This document shows positions 7,948 through 16,296 of a stretch of DNA of 49,198 nt, piece after piece. Source of the stretch: UBA7703 sp034926785 (lineage in GTDB: Bacteria; Bacillota; Clostridia; Christensenellales; CAG-138); assembly GCA_034926785.1 (NCBI GenBank), contig JAYFQU010000004.1:1-49198 (forward strand), written 5' to 3'. Position 1 is the first letter of the stretch; each line of letters begins with the position of its first letter. Both the position numbers and the translations under genes were made by a program. Below the pieces are notes generated by a model. The model saw only the letters and a program-made list of their open reading frames with translations. It made no database searches and was not told the DNA's origin.

Positions 7948-7975
7948 AAGCCGCTGATTAAAGCGGCTTTTCCCT
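7948..7975. terminator. Hairpin flanking repeat A3, right copy; terminator
   Basis: Stem AAGCCGCT/AGCGGCTT followed by TTCCCTGTTTT. It is the direct duplicate of 7730-7751 and is now the better terminator for the plus-strand regulator gene. It also lies between convergent genes. Confidence 0.65.
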
Positions 7976-7997
7976 GTTTTCATCGATTATATGCGTG

Positions 7998-10400
7998 TTA
8001 TCCCTTCGGCTTCACCACCCGGGTTGCGATAAATGTCGGCACACGGAATTCATGCAGCCTGCCCTCGCCGTTGTAGTCCTCAAACAGGTGCGTGAGCACA
8101 AAGCCCGCTTTGAGCTGCCCGCCCAGCTGCTCCTCCAGCGTATGGGAAAACTGCAAACCATCGTCGTTGTTGATGAGTTCCTCATACAGTATAGGATCAT
8201 TCAGCGGGTCGAACGGCAGTTTATGGGTGAGTATCTTTTCGTCGTTGTCAAAGATATAGTTAACGCCGTTGTCCAGCCCCGCGAGCAGGATTCCGCCGGG
8301 CCTGAGGATGCGAAAACACTCGCGCCAGAGCGGCTCCACCTCGCGAATATAGCAGTTGGAGACGGGGTGCACGATCAGATCGAACGACGCATCCTGAAAC
8401 GGAAGGGGTTTGGACATATCCGCGCGGACGATGTTGATCTCATACCCTTCGCGCTTGGCTACCATGCGCTCGCTCTCAAGCTGCCGCTCGGAATAGTCCA
8501 GCACCGTACAGCGCGCACCAGAGGCTGCAAACAGTGGCATCTGCTGCCCGCCGCCGCAGGCAAGACCCAGCAGGTCAATGCCCTCTAATTCGGGAAACCA
8601 GTCCGCCGGGACAGGCTTTGTCGGCGTGAGCACAATACTCCAGTTCCCATTCTTTGCCGCGAGAAACTGTTCATGCGTGATGGGCATCCCCCACTGCCAG
8701 CCGTTCTCCACCCAGCGGTCAATGGTCTTTGCGTTCACATCCTGATAGGCTGGTTTATCGGCATTTTGCGCCTCGCCACCCTGTGATTTTTCTATTGGAT
8801 CCATTGTCTTCTTATCCCCCTCGCTCTGTTTCTGTTCTGAAGAGCGCAGTTCCTCCGCGTCCATCGCTGCAAAAAGGCCGCCCATCGCCCCGGTATTGAC
8901 GCAGGCTGCCGCCTTTTTTTTCCTGCCCTGTGAGTCGATTATCGCGAAGACGCCATATGCCGCAAAGATCATCAATAGCGGCATGGCAAAGTAGCGGTAA
9001 CGCGTCTGAATCTCGATCAGCAGGTGTACCCCCATCCATCCGAGCAACACCCAGAGTAGCAGATCCCCCGCGCTCCCGCGCCGCCGAAGCAGCGCGCCGA
9101 TCCAGGCAAAGAAGAAGACCGCGGCCACATAGAAAAAGTCCAGCAGCAGGTACCCCTTCATGAGGCGCGACAAATCATCCGGCACAGACTCGATTCCGTA
9201 AAGCGGCCAGCCAAAACAGGTGTCCTTGACCATCCAAAGGCGCACAATCTTGGTGTCGAACAGGCCAAGTAAATCCCCTTGCGTCAAACGCTCGCGAATC
9301 AATTGCAGCGCATACATTCTCCGCTCGCTGACCGGGCGGTCTTTCACATAATTCAGATCGCTAACAGAGTACGCACCGTATGTCTCACGGTTCAGGCCGA
9401 AGAGGATCTTGATCAAACTACTTGTACTTGGCCTCTCACTGCCAAAAAATCCGGCCGCTCGCATCCCCGCGTTTGCCCCCGCGCGCAGTCCGAAATATGC
9501 GACACAGAACGCAAGCGCAATAATGGCAAGCCGCAGCAGTTCCTTTTTCTTGCGAAGAGAAGAAAAAAACAGCACCAGCAACAATAGGGCAAACGCCAGA
9601 ACCGTCGTTATCGTTGACGGATGCGAGTAATAGCTCAGTAACAGCGCCACGCCGGAAAGCGCCGAGAAAACCCCGGCGCGCATACGCCGTTCCGCGGAAA
9701 ACGCATGGAGCATGAGCAGTATGGACAAAAGCGAAAAAAAGATTGCCATATGCTGATTGCTCGTCACCTGCGTAAACACAATGTTCGCCGGATAGAGCGC
9801 AAAGAGCAGCCCAGCCGCAGGTGCGCTGCCCTCGTCAAACCGCCGTGCGATCAGATAGACCATCACGCAGGAAGACGAGGTGATCAGGCACTGCGCTAGC
9901 TGAAGCGAACGTACGCTCGTTCCAAACACAAGCATGATAAGGCCATTGAGTACGCCGATGCCGGCAAAGGTAGGTATATTGTAACCCGAAACAACAGAGG
10001 CTATGCCGGCAGGATTCCCGTTGACAAACGCCAACCCCATATTGTAATAGTTGATAAAGTCGCTCGTCGGCACATATTGGATGCGCGAGAAGAAATAGAG
10101 CCTCGGCGCAAGGGCGATGAGAAAAAGCGCGAGCGCCCAGAGCGCGGGCATACGCTTGACCCGGCAGTTTGCCCAGCGAAGCGCCAGAGCAAACACGGCG
10201 AACACAACCAGATAGACAATCAACAGCCACCCAAAATTCGGTGTGGATAAAAACTCTTCACGGATAATGTAGGTAAAGTATTTGTATCGAATCAGAATAT
10301 ATCCGACAAACGCGAGAAATGCGGTGGTGATGAATAGCGACATGATTCGGGAAAAGCTCTTTGCGCCTCCCCGGTCAAAATACAGGCTGTTCGGTCGCAT
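7998..10400 (-). CDS. GT-C membrane glycosyltransferase fused to a class I SAM methyltransferase
   Basis: An 800-residue protein with two parts. Residues 1 to about 490 are polytopic (around 11 hydrophobic helices) and resemble the dolichyl-phosphate-mannose/ArnT-type GT-C superfamily; an acidic residue in the first outer loop (D114 in YVPTSDFINYYN) fits the catalytic position. A polar linker follows (about 500-560). Residues 565-800 are a methyltransferase, with SAM motif I at IDLLGLACGGGQQ (about 608-620) and the later FDLIVHP and ILRPGGILLAG. The start has AAAGGAG 7 bp upstream. An internal ATG at 8804 (residue 533) follows a G-rich stretch and could give a separate 268-residue methyltransferase. 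It is unclear whether this is a true fusion or a lost stop codon. Confidence 0.8.
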   Translation of the reverse strand: MRPNSLYFDRGGAKSFSRIMSLFITTAFLAFVGYILIRYKYFTYIIREEFLSTPNFGWLLIVYLVVFAVFALALRWANCRVKRMPALWALALFLIALAPRLYFFSRIQYVPTSDFINYYNMGLAFVNGNPAGIASVVSGYNIPTFAGIGVLNGLIMLVFGTSVRSLQLAQCLITSSSCVMVYLIARRFDEGSAPAAGLLFALYPANIVFTQVTSNQHMAIFFSLLSILLMLHAFSAERRMRAGVFSALSGVALLLSYYSHPSTITTVLAFALLLLVLFFSSLRKKKELLRLAIIALAFCVAYFGLRAGANAGMRAAGFFGSERPSTSSLIKILFGLNRETYGAYSVSDLNYVKDRPVSERRMYALQLIRERLTQGDLLGLFDTKIVRLWMVKDTCFGWPLYGIESVPDDLSRLMKGYLLLDFFYVAAVFFFAWIGALLRRRGSAGDLLLWVLLGWMGVHLLIEIQTRYRYFAMPLLMIFAAYGVFAIIDSQGRKKKAAACVNTGAMGGLFAAMDAEELRSSEQKQSEGDKKTMDPIEKSQGGEAQNADKPAYQDVNAKTIDRWVENGWQWGMPITHEQFLAAKNGNWSIVLTPTKPVPADWFPELEGIDLLGLACGGGQQMPLFAASGARCTVLDYSERQLESERMVAKREGYEINIVRADMSKPLPFQDASFDLIVHPVSNCYIREVEPLWRECFRILRPGGILLAGLDNGVNYIFDNDEKILTHKLPFDPLNDPILYEELINNDDGLQFSHTLEEQLGGQLKAGFVLTHLFEDYNGEGRLHEFRVPTFIATRVVKPKG

Positions 10401-10488
10401 GCATTGGCTCCTTTACCACACCTAAAAATAAGAATCTCCACGCAGGTAATCCCTCTGTGTGGATCTTGTTAAATTGCAATCTGATAGT

Positions 10489-10517
10489 AGTATACGATTC
10501 TGCCGCGTCGGCGTCAA
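10489..10517 (-). promoter_or_regulatory. Sigma-A promoter of the glycosyltransferase-methyltransferase gene
   Basis: On the minus strand, TTGACG (10517-10512) and TATACT (10494-10489) are separated by 17 bp. This predicts a leader of about 80 nt before the ATG at 10400. Confidence 0.7.
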
Positions 10518-10605
10518 ATGGGAAGGCATCCTTGGTTCTATCGGGCCAAATCACCCGCCATTTCCCTTTCCGTGCGTTAGTCACGCAGACGATATGCCGC
10601 GTTCG

Positions 10606-10634
10606 TTGCTTTTTTCGCGTCGCTTCGTTATACT
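10606..10634 (+). promoter_or_regulatory. Sigma-A promoter of trxB
   Basis: TTGCTT (10606-10611), a 17-bp spacer and TATACT (10629-10634), 42 bp upstream of the trxB start. Confidence 0.65.
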
Positions 10635-10675
10635 AATAAGTACTTTTTTAGCGTTTCGCGGAGGTTTTGTTTTGT

Positions 10676-11590
10676 ATGCATTCTGATATCGCAATCATCG
10701 GCGGCGGCCCCGCCGGATTAACGGCCGGACTTTATGCCGCGCGCGGCGGCGCGAGCGTAACCCTTTACGAAGAACTCTTCCCCGGCGGACAGATTGCAAA
10801 AACGCCTCTGGTGGAAAATTACCCCGGCTTTCCGGATGGCGTGGTCGGCTACGAGGTCGGCTCTCTGCTGCAAAAGCAGGCGGAGAAGTTCGGACTCAAG
10901 GTAGAGTATGCCGGCGCAGCCGGGCTCGTGCTCTGCGAGGACCCCAAGCGTATTTTGCTGCCGGACCGCGAGGACACGGCAAAGGCAGTCATCCTCTGCA
11001 TGGGCGCGCATGCGCGGCCCCTCGGCATTCCGCGCGAGGAGGCGCTCACCGGCGCGGGCATCAGCTATTGCGCAACCTGCGACGGCGCTTTCTTCAAGGA
11101 AAAAGCGGTTGCGGTGGTCGGCGGCGGCGACACGGCGGTTTCGGACGCGCTATATCTCTCGCGCTTCTGCACCAGCGTCACCATTGTGCACCGCCGCGAT
11201 GAATTCCGCGCAGCCGCCGTGCTTGTGGAAAAGGCGAGGGCCGTGCCGAACATTCACTTTGCGCTCTCCTCGGTGCCCGCCGCCCTGGTCGGTGAAAAGC
11301 AGGTGGAGGGGCTAGAAATTCGGAGTCTGAAGACCAACGAAACGAGCGTGTTGCCGGTCTCCGGCGTGTTCGTCGCCGTCGGCATCACGCCGCAGACGGA
11401 GCTGGTGAAAAATATTGTCATTCTTAACGAGGGCGGCAGCATCGTCACGGACGAGCTCATGAAGACAAACATCCCCGGCGTCTATGCCGCGGGCGATATC
11501 CGCAATACGCCGCTTCGACAGGTGGTCACCGCCTGCGCGGACGGCGCGGTTGCGGCGACCAGCGCGCTGGAATTCATCTCCTGCCATTGA
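10676..11590 (+). CDS. trxB: Thioredoxin-disulfide reductase
   Basis: A 304-residue flavoenzyme that transfers electrons from NADPH through FAD to thioredoxin. The FAD-binding GGGPAG motif is at residues 9-14, the redox-active CATC (C132, C135) lies before CDGAFF, the NADPH site is VVGGGDTA, and the second FAD motif is YAAGDIRN near the end. Length and layout match low-molecular-weight bacterial TrxB. The frame is open back to TTG 10667, but ATG 10676 is preferred because GGAGG lies 11 bp before it and only 2 bp before the TTG. In an anaerobe it would support disulfide reduction and peroxide defence. Confidence 0.93.
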   Translation: MHSDIAIIGGGPAGLTAGLYAARGGASVTLYEELFPGGQIAKTPLVENYPGFPDGVVGYEVGSLLQKQAEKFGLKVEYAGAAGLVLCEDPKRILLPDREDTAKAVILCMGAHARPLGIPREEALTGAGISYCATCDGAFFKEKAVAVVGGGDTAVSDALYLSRFCTSVTIVHRRDEFRAAAVLVEKARAVPNIHFALSSVPAALVGEKQVEGLEIRSLKTNETSVLPVSGVFVAVGITPQTELVKNIVILNEGGSIVTDELMKTNIPGVYAAGDIRNTPLRQVVTACADGAVAATSALEFISCH

Positions 11591-11668
11591 CGTTGGCGAA
11601 CTTTCCTTTCCCCTGCCGTAATCGGGCTGCGGGCAAATCTTGAACGACGATAGGAGAATGATACCCCT

Positions 11669-13027
11669 ATGGCAAGACTCTTTGGAACCGACGGCGTACG
11701 CGGCATTGCAAACCGCGACCTGAACTGTGAACTGGCCTTTAAAATTGGCGCGGTCGGCGCCTATGTGCTGACCAACGAGGTGCACTCTCCGCGTATCCTC
11801 ATCGGCATGGATACGCGTAAATCCGGCCCGATGCTTGGCGCGGCTCTGTCCGCGGGCATCTGCTCCGTGGGAGGCGATGTGCTGGATGTCGGTATTCTGC
11901 CGACTCCCGCAATGGCCTATCTCGTGCGCCTGTATGAGGCGGACGCGGCGGTGATGATCTCCGCAAGCCACAACTCCATGGAGTTCAACGGCATCAAGTG
12001 GTTTGACAAGAACGGATTTAAACTCTCGGACGAGATTGAGGATCGCATTGAGGCCATCATCGCCAGCGGCGAAGCGCTCCCCCATCCCGAAGGGCGCGAA
12101 GTTGGGCGCATCATCTCCGCCGTCCGCGCAAAGAAGGACTATTGCGACTACCTCGTCGAGCAATCCGAATATCGCTTTGAAGGGCTGCGTATCGTGCTGG
12201 ACTGCGCGCACGGGGCGGCTTCGTTCATCGCCAAAGAGGTGTTTGAGCGGCTCGGCGCGGAGGTCATCGCAAAATCGTGCGCGCCGGACGGCATCAACAT
12301 CAACGATCACTGCGGCAGCACGCATCCGGAGCGGCTGCAGGAGATGGTTGTCAACTACGGCGCGGATCTCGGCTTCGCCTTCGACGGTGACGCGGATCGC
12401 CTGATCTCCTGCGACGAATACGGCAACATCGTAGACGGCGACCAGGCGATGGGCATTCTCGCGCTCTCCATGCATGCCCACGGCACGCTGGCGAAGAATA
12501 CGCTTGTACTCACGGTGATGAGCAACCTTGGCCTGAAAAACGCTTTGCGGGACGCGGGCATCAGCATCGTGGAAACCAAGGTCGGCGACCGCTATGTGCT
12601 CGAAAGCATGCTCCAAAACGGTTATTCCATCGGCGGCGAGCAGAGCGGTCACATCATCCTGTTAAGCAGGAACACGACCGGCGACGGCATTATGAGCGCA
12701 ATCTCGATTCTCGGCGTCGTGGCCGAGAGCAAGAAGCGCCTGAGCAAGCTCGCCGCGCGGATTCCGCAGTATCCGCAGGTGCTGGTCAACGTCATCGTTG
12801 AAAACGAAAAGAAAGCGGATGCGATGGCGGACGGCGAGCTCGGTGCGCTGACCAGGGAAATTGAAACCAAACTCGGCAAAAACGGGCGTGTGCTCATCCG
12901 CGCCAGCGGCACGGAGCCGCTCGTTCGCATCATGCTCGAAGGGCAGGATGAGAAGGAGATTCTCGACCAGGCTCTCTCGCTCGCGCATATCATCGTACGC
13001 AAATACAACGGAAAGATTCGAACCTGA
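11669..13027 (+). CDS. glmM: Phosphoglucosamine mutase
   Basis: A 452-residue alpha-D-phosphohexomutase that converts glucosamine-6-phosphate to glucosamine-1-phosphate for UDP-GlcNAc and peptidoglycan synthesis. GTDGVRG is at residues 6-12, the phosphoserine loop is ISASHN (S100), the metal site is FDGDADR, and the C-terminal phosphate-binding loop is RASGTEPLVR. All four GlmM signatures are present and the length is normal. AGGAG lies 12 bp upstream of the start. Its stop overlaps the start of nth (TGATG). Confidence 0.96.
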   Translation: MARLFGTDGVRGIANRDLNCELAFKIGAVGAYVLTNEVHSPRILIGMDTRKSGPMLGAALSAGICSVGGDVLDVGILPTPAMAYLVRLYEADAAVMISASHNSMEFNGIKWFDKNGFKLSDEIEDRIEAIIASGEALPHPEGREVGRIISAVRAKKDYCDYLVEQSEYRFEGLRIVLDCAHGAASFIAKEVFERLGAEVIAKSCAPDGININDHCGSTHPERLQEMVVNYGADLGFAFDGDADRLISCDEYGNIVDGDQAMGILALSMHAHGTLAKNTLVLTVMSNLGLKNALRDAGISIVETKVGDRYVLESMLQNGYSIGGEQSGHIILLSRNTTGDGIMSAISILGVVAESKKRLSKLAARIPQYPQVLVNVIVENEKKADAMADGELGALTREIETKLGKNGRVLIRASGTEPLVRIMLEGQDEKEILDQALSLAHIIVRKYNGKIRT

Positions 13028-13719
13028 TGCTGACACGCGCGCAGAAAACCGAAGCGCTCGCCATTCTTGCGGGCACCTATCCAAACGCGAAACCCGCGCT
13101 GGATTTTCGCTCACCCTTTGAGCTGCTGGTCGCGACCATCCTCTCCGCGCAATGCACGGACGTGATGGTCAACCAGTGCACGCGGGAACTCTTTCCCGTT
13201 GCCAACACCCCCGCCCAGATGGCCGCGATGACCGAGGAGGAGCTGTTCCCCTATATCAAGCGCTGTGGATTTTACCGCATGAAAGGACAGCATATCCTCG
13301 AAACCTCCCGCATCCTGATGGCGCAGTATGGCGGCGAGGTGCCCGCCGATCTGGAGTTGCTGCAAACGCTGCCCGGCGTTGGGCGCAAGACCGCAAACGT
13401 GGTCGGCAGTAACGCCTTCGGCATCCCCGCCATCGCGGTGGACACGCACGTCTTTCGCGTCAGCAATCGCATCGGCCTCGCGAAGGCCAGCAATGTGGAG
13501 AAGACCGAGGAACAGCTGCAGAAGGCGATCCCGCGTGAAAACTGGACCGCGGCGCACCATTGGCTGATCTATCACGGGCGGCAGATCTGCGACGCGCGGA
13601 AGCCAAAGTGCGACATCTGCCCGCTCAACCATCTCTGCGAATATGTGCGGACAGCAAAAAAAGTGCCGGAAAAGTCGGTTTCTAAGAAACAACCAACCCC
13701 GAAGGAACAGAAAGATTAA
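13027..13719 (+). CDS. nth: Endonuclease III, DNA glycosylase/AP lyase
   Basis: A 230-residue base-excision repair enzyme that removes oxidised pyrimidines. The helix-hairpin-helix LPGVGRKTANVV carries the catalytic lysine (K121), and the catalytic aspartate is D139 in VDTHVFR. The C-terminal loop C-x6-C-x2-C-x5-C (CDARKPKCDICPLNHLC) binds a 4Fe-4S cluster. A basic tail of about 20 residues follows. It is coupled to glmM by a one-base overlap and is 8 bp ahead of obgE, so the three genes are probably co-transcribed. Confidence 0.95.
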   Translation: MLTRAQKTEALAILAGTYPNAKPALDFRSPFELLVATILSAQCTDVMVNQCTRELFPVANTPAQMAAMTEEELFPYIKRCGFYRMKGQHILETSRILMAQYGGEVPADLELLQTLPGVGRKTANVVGSNAFGIPAIAVDTHVFRVSNRIGLAKASNVEKTEEQLQKAIPRENWTAAHHWLIYHGRQICDARKPKCDICPLNHLCEYVRTAKKVPEKSVSKKQPTPKEQKD

Positions 13720-13727
13720 GGTAAATC

Positions 13728-14993
13728 ATGCAGTTTGTCGATAAAGCGCGAATCATCGTCAAAGCCGGAAACGGCGGAGACGGGCACGCATCCTTCCATC
13801 GTGAAAAATACGTCATGCAGGGCGGGCCGGACGGCGGAGACGGCGGACGCGGCGGAGACGTTGTGTTTTTTGCCGATCCGCATCTCTCCACGCTGCTGGA
13901 TTTCAAATTTCAGCGCTTCTATCGCGCGGAGAATGGCGAACCGGGCAAACCCGAACTCAGCAGCGGCAAGAACGGCAAGCCGCTGGTCATCCGCGTTCCC
14001 GTCGGCACGATCGTGCGCGATCTGGAGAGCGGCGCCATCCTCGCCGACATGAGCGAGGCAGGCAAGGAACGGGTCATTCTGCACGGCGGACGCGGCGGCA
14101 AAGGCAACGCGAAGTTCGCAACCGCAACCAAGCAGGCGCCCCGTTTTTCGCAGCCGGGCATCAAGACCACAGAGTATGAGTTGGAGCTGGAGCTCAAGTC
14201 CATTGCGGACGTCGGCCTCGTCGGCCTCCCCTCCGTTGGCAAATCCACCATCCTCTCCGTGCTGACCGCCGCAAAACCGAAGATCGCGGCCTATCATTTC
14301 ACCACGCTGTCCCCCAACCTCGGCGTGGCTTCCCGCCACAACCGCTCGTTTGTGCTCGCGGATATTCCCGGCCTCATCGAAGGTGCGGCGGAGGGCGCGG
14401 GGCTTGGGCACGATTTCCTCCGGCATATCGAGCGCACGCGCATGCTTGTGCATGTGCTCGACATCGCAGGCAGCGAACTGCGCGACCCGATTGAAGATTT
14501 TGAGAAAATCAACGCCGAGCTCAAGAAGTTTTCCCCGCTGCTCGCGGAGATTCCGCAGCTCGTCGCAGCCAACAAGACCGACCTGCCGGAGGCGGAGGAA
14601 AACCTCGCGCGCTTTCGGGCTGCCTATCCGAACGTAGAGGTGTTCCCTGTATCCGCCGCGACGGCGCAGGGGTTTGAAGCGCTGCTGGATCGCATCGTGC
14701 AGGTGCTCGATACGCTCCCGCCCGTGCTGCGCTATGAGGAGACCGATCTGGTCGAGGCCTCGGGCTATACGCCGGGCTTTCATATTGCGCGCGGCGATGA
14801 CGGGGCGTTCGAGGTTACAGGCGGCGAGGTTGAGAAACTGCTTGACTCTACCGATCCGGACGACGAGATCTCCATGCGCCGTTTCCAGCAGATGCTCGTG
14901 AAAAACGGCATCATCTCAGCGCTCCGCGAGATGGGCGCAAAGGACGGCGACAGCATCCGCCTCGGCGAATGGGAGTTTGATTTCATCGACTAA
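13728..14993 (+). CDS. obgE: GTPase ObgE/CgtA
   Basis: A 421-residue essential ribosome-associated GTPase. Residues 1 to about 158 form the glycine-rich Obg domain (GNGGDGH, GGPDGGDGGRGGDV). The G domain follows, with P-loop GLPSVGKST (166-174), the DIPG switch II motif, NKTD and a SAA-type G5. The last 80 or so residues are the OCT domain found in Gram-positive Obg. AAGG lies 7 bp before the start. Its roles in the family are large-subunit maturation and stress control. Confidence 0.96.
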   Translation: MQFVDKARIIVKAGNGGDGHASFHREKYVMQGGPDGGDGGRGGDVVFFADPHLSTLLDFKFQRFYRAENGEPGKPELSSGKNGKPLVIRVPVGTIVRDLESGAILADMSEAGKERVILHGGRGGKGNAKFATATKQAPRFSQPGIKTTEYELELELKSIADVGLVGLPSVGKSTILSVLTAAKPKIAAYHFTTLSPNLGVASRHNRSFVLADIPGLIEGAAEGAGLGHDFLRHIERTRMLVHVLDIAGSELRDPIEDFEKINAELKKFSPLLAEIPQLVAANKTDLPEAEENLARFRAAYPNVEVFPVSAATAQGFEALLDRIVQVLDTLPPVLRYEETDLVEASGYTPGFHIARGDDGAFEVTGGEVEKLLDSTDPDDEISMRRFQQMLVKNGIISALREMGAKDGDSIRLGEWEFDFID

Positions 14994-15069
14994 TCCGATT
15001 CTCTAAGCGGATCACCCTGTTTTTTAGTTGAGCGAATCGACCAAATCGACCAGAAAGGCGGCGTGAACC

Positions 15070-15495
15070 ATGGAAGAGCAGGAACGAATCCGCATCACGG
15101 TTGAAACAACCGTAGCCGTTTCGCCGGAGCTTGCCTGGACCTATTGGACGGAACCGCGGCACATCACCCAATGGAATCAGGCGTCGGAGGACTGGCATAC
15201 GCCTTCCGCCGAGCAGGACGTGCGTGTCGGCGGCAAGTTTTCCTCGCGGATGGAATCCAAGGACGGTCAGTATGGCTTTGACTTCTGGGGCGTCTACAAC
15301 GCGGTGGAGCCATATCATCTCCTCGCCTCTACGCTTGGAGACGGGCGCAAGGTATCGGTGCTTTTTGAGGCGGTCAGCGGCGGCACGAAGATAACGGAGA
15401 CATTCGAGGCCGAAACGGAATACTCCGTTGACCTGCAACGCACCGGCTGGCAGGCGATACTGGATAGCTATAAGAGATATGTGGAGATACAGTAG
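15070..15495 (+). CDS. SRPBCC/AHSA1-type ligand-binding protein
   Basis: A 141-residue cytosolic protein of the START/AHSA1-like superfamily. The conserved beginning ETTVAVSPELAWTYWTEP and WNQAS, the central VGGKFSSRMESKDG and the late TFEAETEY follow the pattern of this fold (helix-grip with a hydrophobic cavity). Members of this family often act as small-molecule binders or stress proteins; the ligand here is unknown. It follows obgE by 76 bp and may share its transcript. A hairpin at 15508-15530 follows. Confidence 0.8.
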   Translation: MEEQERIRITVETTVAVSPELAWTYWTEPRHITQWNQASEDWHTPSAEQDVRVGGKFSSRMESKDGQYGFDFWGVYNAVEPYHLLASTLGDGRKVSVLFEAVSGGTKITETFEAETEYSVDLQRTGWQAILDSYKRYVEIQ

Positions 15496-15507
15496 AACGA
15501 TAGCGTA

Positions 15508-15530
15508 AAGCCCGCCTAACGGCGGACTTT
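15508..15530 (+). terminator. Hairpin after the SRPBCC gene
   Basis: AAAGCCCGCC/GGCGGACTTT with the loop TAAC, 13 bp after the stop. There is no long T-run, but the family B repeat right after it contains a stronger terminator-like hairpin. Confidence 0.5.
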
Positions 15531-15533
15531 GCC

Positions 15534-15661
15534 GACGGGTTTCACTTTGGGTTAAAATGGCGCGATTCGCGCCATTTTTTCACGAATTCGGCGAGTGAAT
15601 CGTCAAGTTTGATAGCTGATGGAGGGATTTTGCAAATTCCCCATGCCCCGATTGGGTTTGC
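15534..15661 (+). repeat. Dispersed repeat family B, copy B2
   Basis: It aligns with 1-131 over its full length (GACGGGTTTCACTTTGGG at the start, GATTGGGTTTGCC near the end). The hairpin AAAATGGCGCG/CGCGCCATTTTTT (15554-15580) is a near-perfect intrinsic terminator. The second hairpin, AATTCGGCGAG..., has compensatory and non-compensatory differences from B1. Confidence 0.77.
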
Positions 15662-15705
15662 CGCGGTTCTTGCCGATAGCGGTTGATGTCCGAGGGACGC
15701 CGGCC

Positions 15706-16086
15706 CTAACCTTGTCTTTCTTTCTCCAGTTCCCGCGCCAGCAGTTCCCCCGCAATCTCAAACGCGCGTATCCTACGCACCGCGAGGGTATGCTGCGGAG
15801 TGCCCGAAACGAACTTTGGCAGAACCTTCTCCACGCGGGCAATCGCGGCAGAAAACGCGGCCTGCGCCTGCGCCTGCTCACCGGCGGTAAACGGAGAACC
15901 CGCCTCCCCGCCCTGTTCCCGCGCAATCAGTGAAAGCGCGATTTGAAACGCGCGGATGTTCCTCTCCGTCAGCCGATGCTGCGGCGAGCCCGCTTTTAAC
16001 TTCAAAATCGCCTTTTCGCTCTTCTGCAGTGCGGACGCGATCGCCTGCGCGGCCTCGCTCCATTCAAACGCTGTATAGGTCCCCAT
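15706..16086 (-). CDS. Small hypothetical protein with an internal duplication
   Basis: A 126-residue, mostly alpha-helical cytosolic protein. Two units of about 40 residues repeat: 18-57 (core GSPQHRLTERNIRAFQIAL) and 81-118 (core GTPQHTLAVRRIRAFEIAG). Each ends in a leucine-rich LIARE/LLARE helix. The start ATG 16086 is set by GGAGA 7 bp upstream; the frame stays open beyond it, antisense to the response regulator, but that part has no homology-like pattern. I recognise the repeated helix motif only as a conserved hypothetical unit. It diverges from the two-component operon across 210 bp. Confidence 0.7.
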   Translation of the reverse strand: MGTYTAFEWSEAAQAIASALQKSEKAILKLKAGSPQHRLTERNIRAFQIALSLIAREQGGEAGSPFTAGEQAQAQAAFSAAIARVEKVLPKFVSGTPQHTLAVRRIRAFEIAGELLARELEKERQG

Positions 16087-16190
16087 CTGCTGTCTCCTGC
16101 CGATCGCACGAATTCCGGGCGGTCGTATCCCAACATTTTTCGGCTTCATTTCCGCTATATTCTTCATCATTCTTCGTGTCACGTGAGACC

Positions 16191-16215
16191 ATGGTAACAA
16201 AATGATAACAAAAAA
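16191..16215 (+). promoter_or_regulatory. Direct-repeat operator candidate upstream of the two-component operon
   Basis: GGTAACAAAATGATAACAAA contains TAACA at 16195 and again at 16206, exactly 11 bp apart, the spacing typical of OmpR/PhoB-type direct repeats. The same arrangement occurs at 18351-18370. A -10-like TAAAAT follows at 16254-16259. Autoregulation by the adjacent response regulator is the likely meaning. Confidence 0.55.
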
Positions 16216-16296
16216 GAAAGGGGCGTAGGCTTCCTCTTTCCTGCGCGTACCGGTAAAATGGACACAGGGCGCATCGTCCAAAAAGGAGACGGCACA

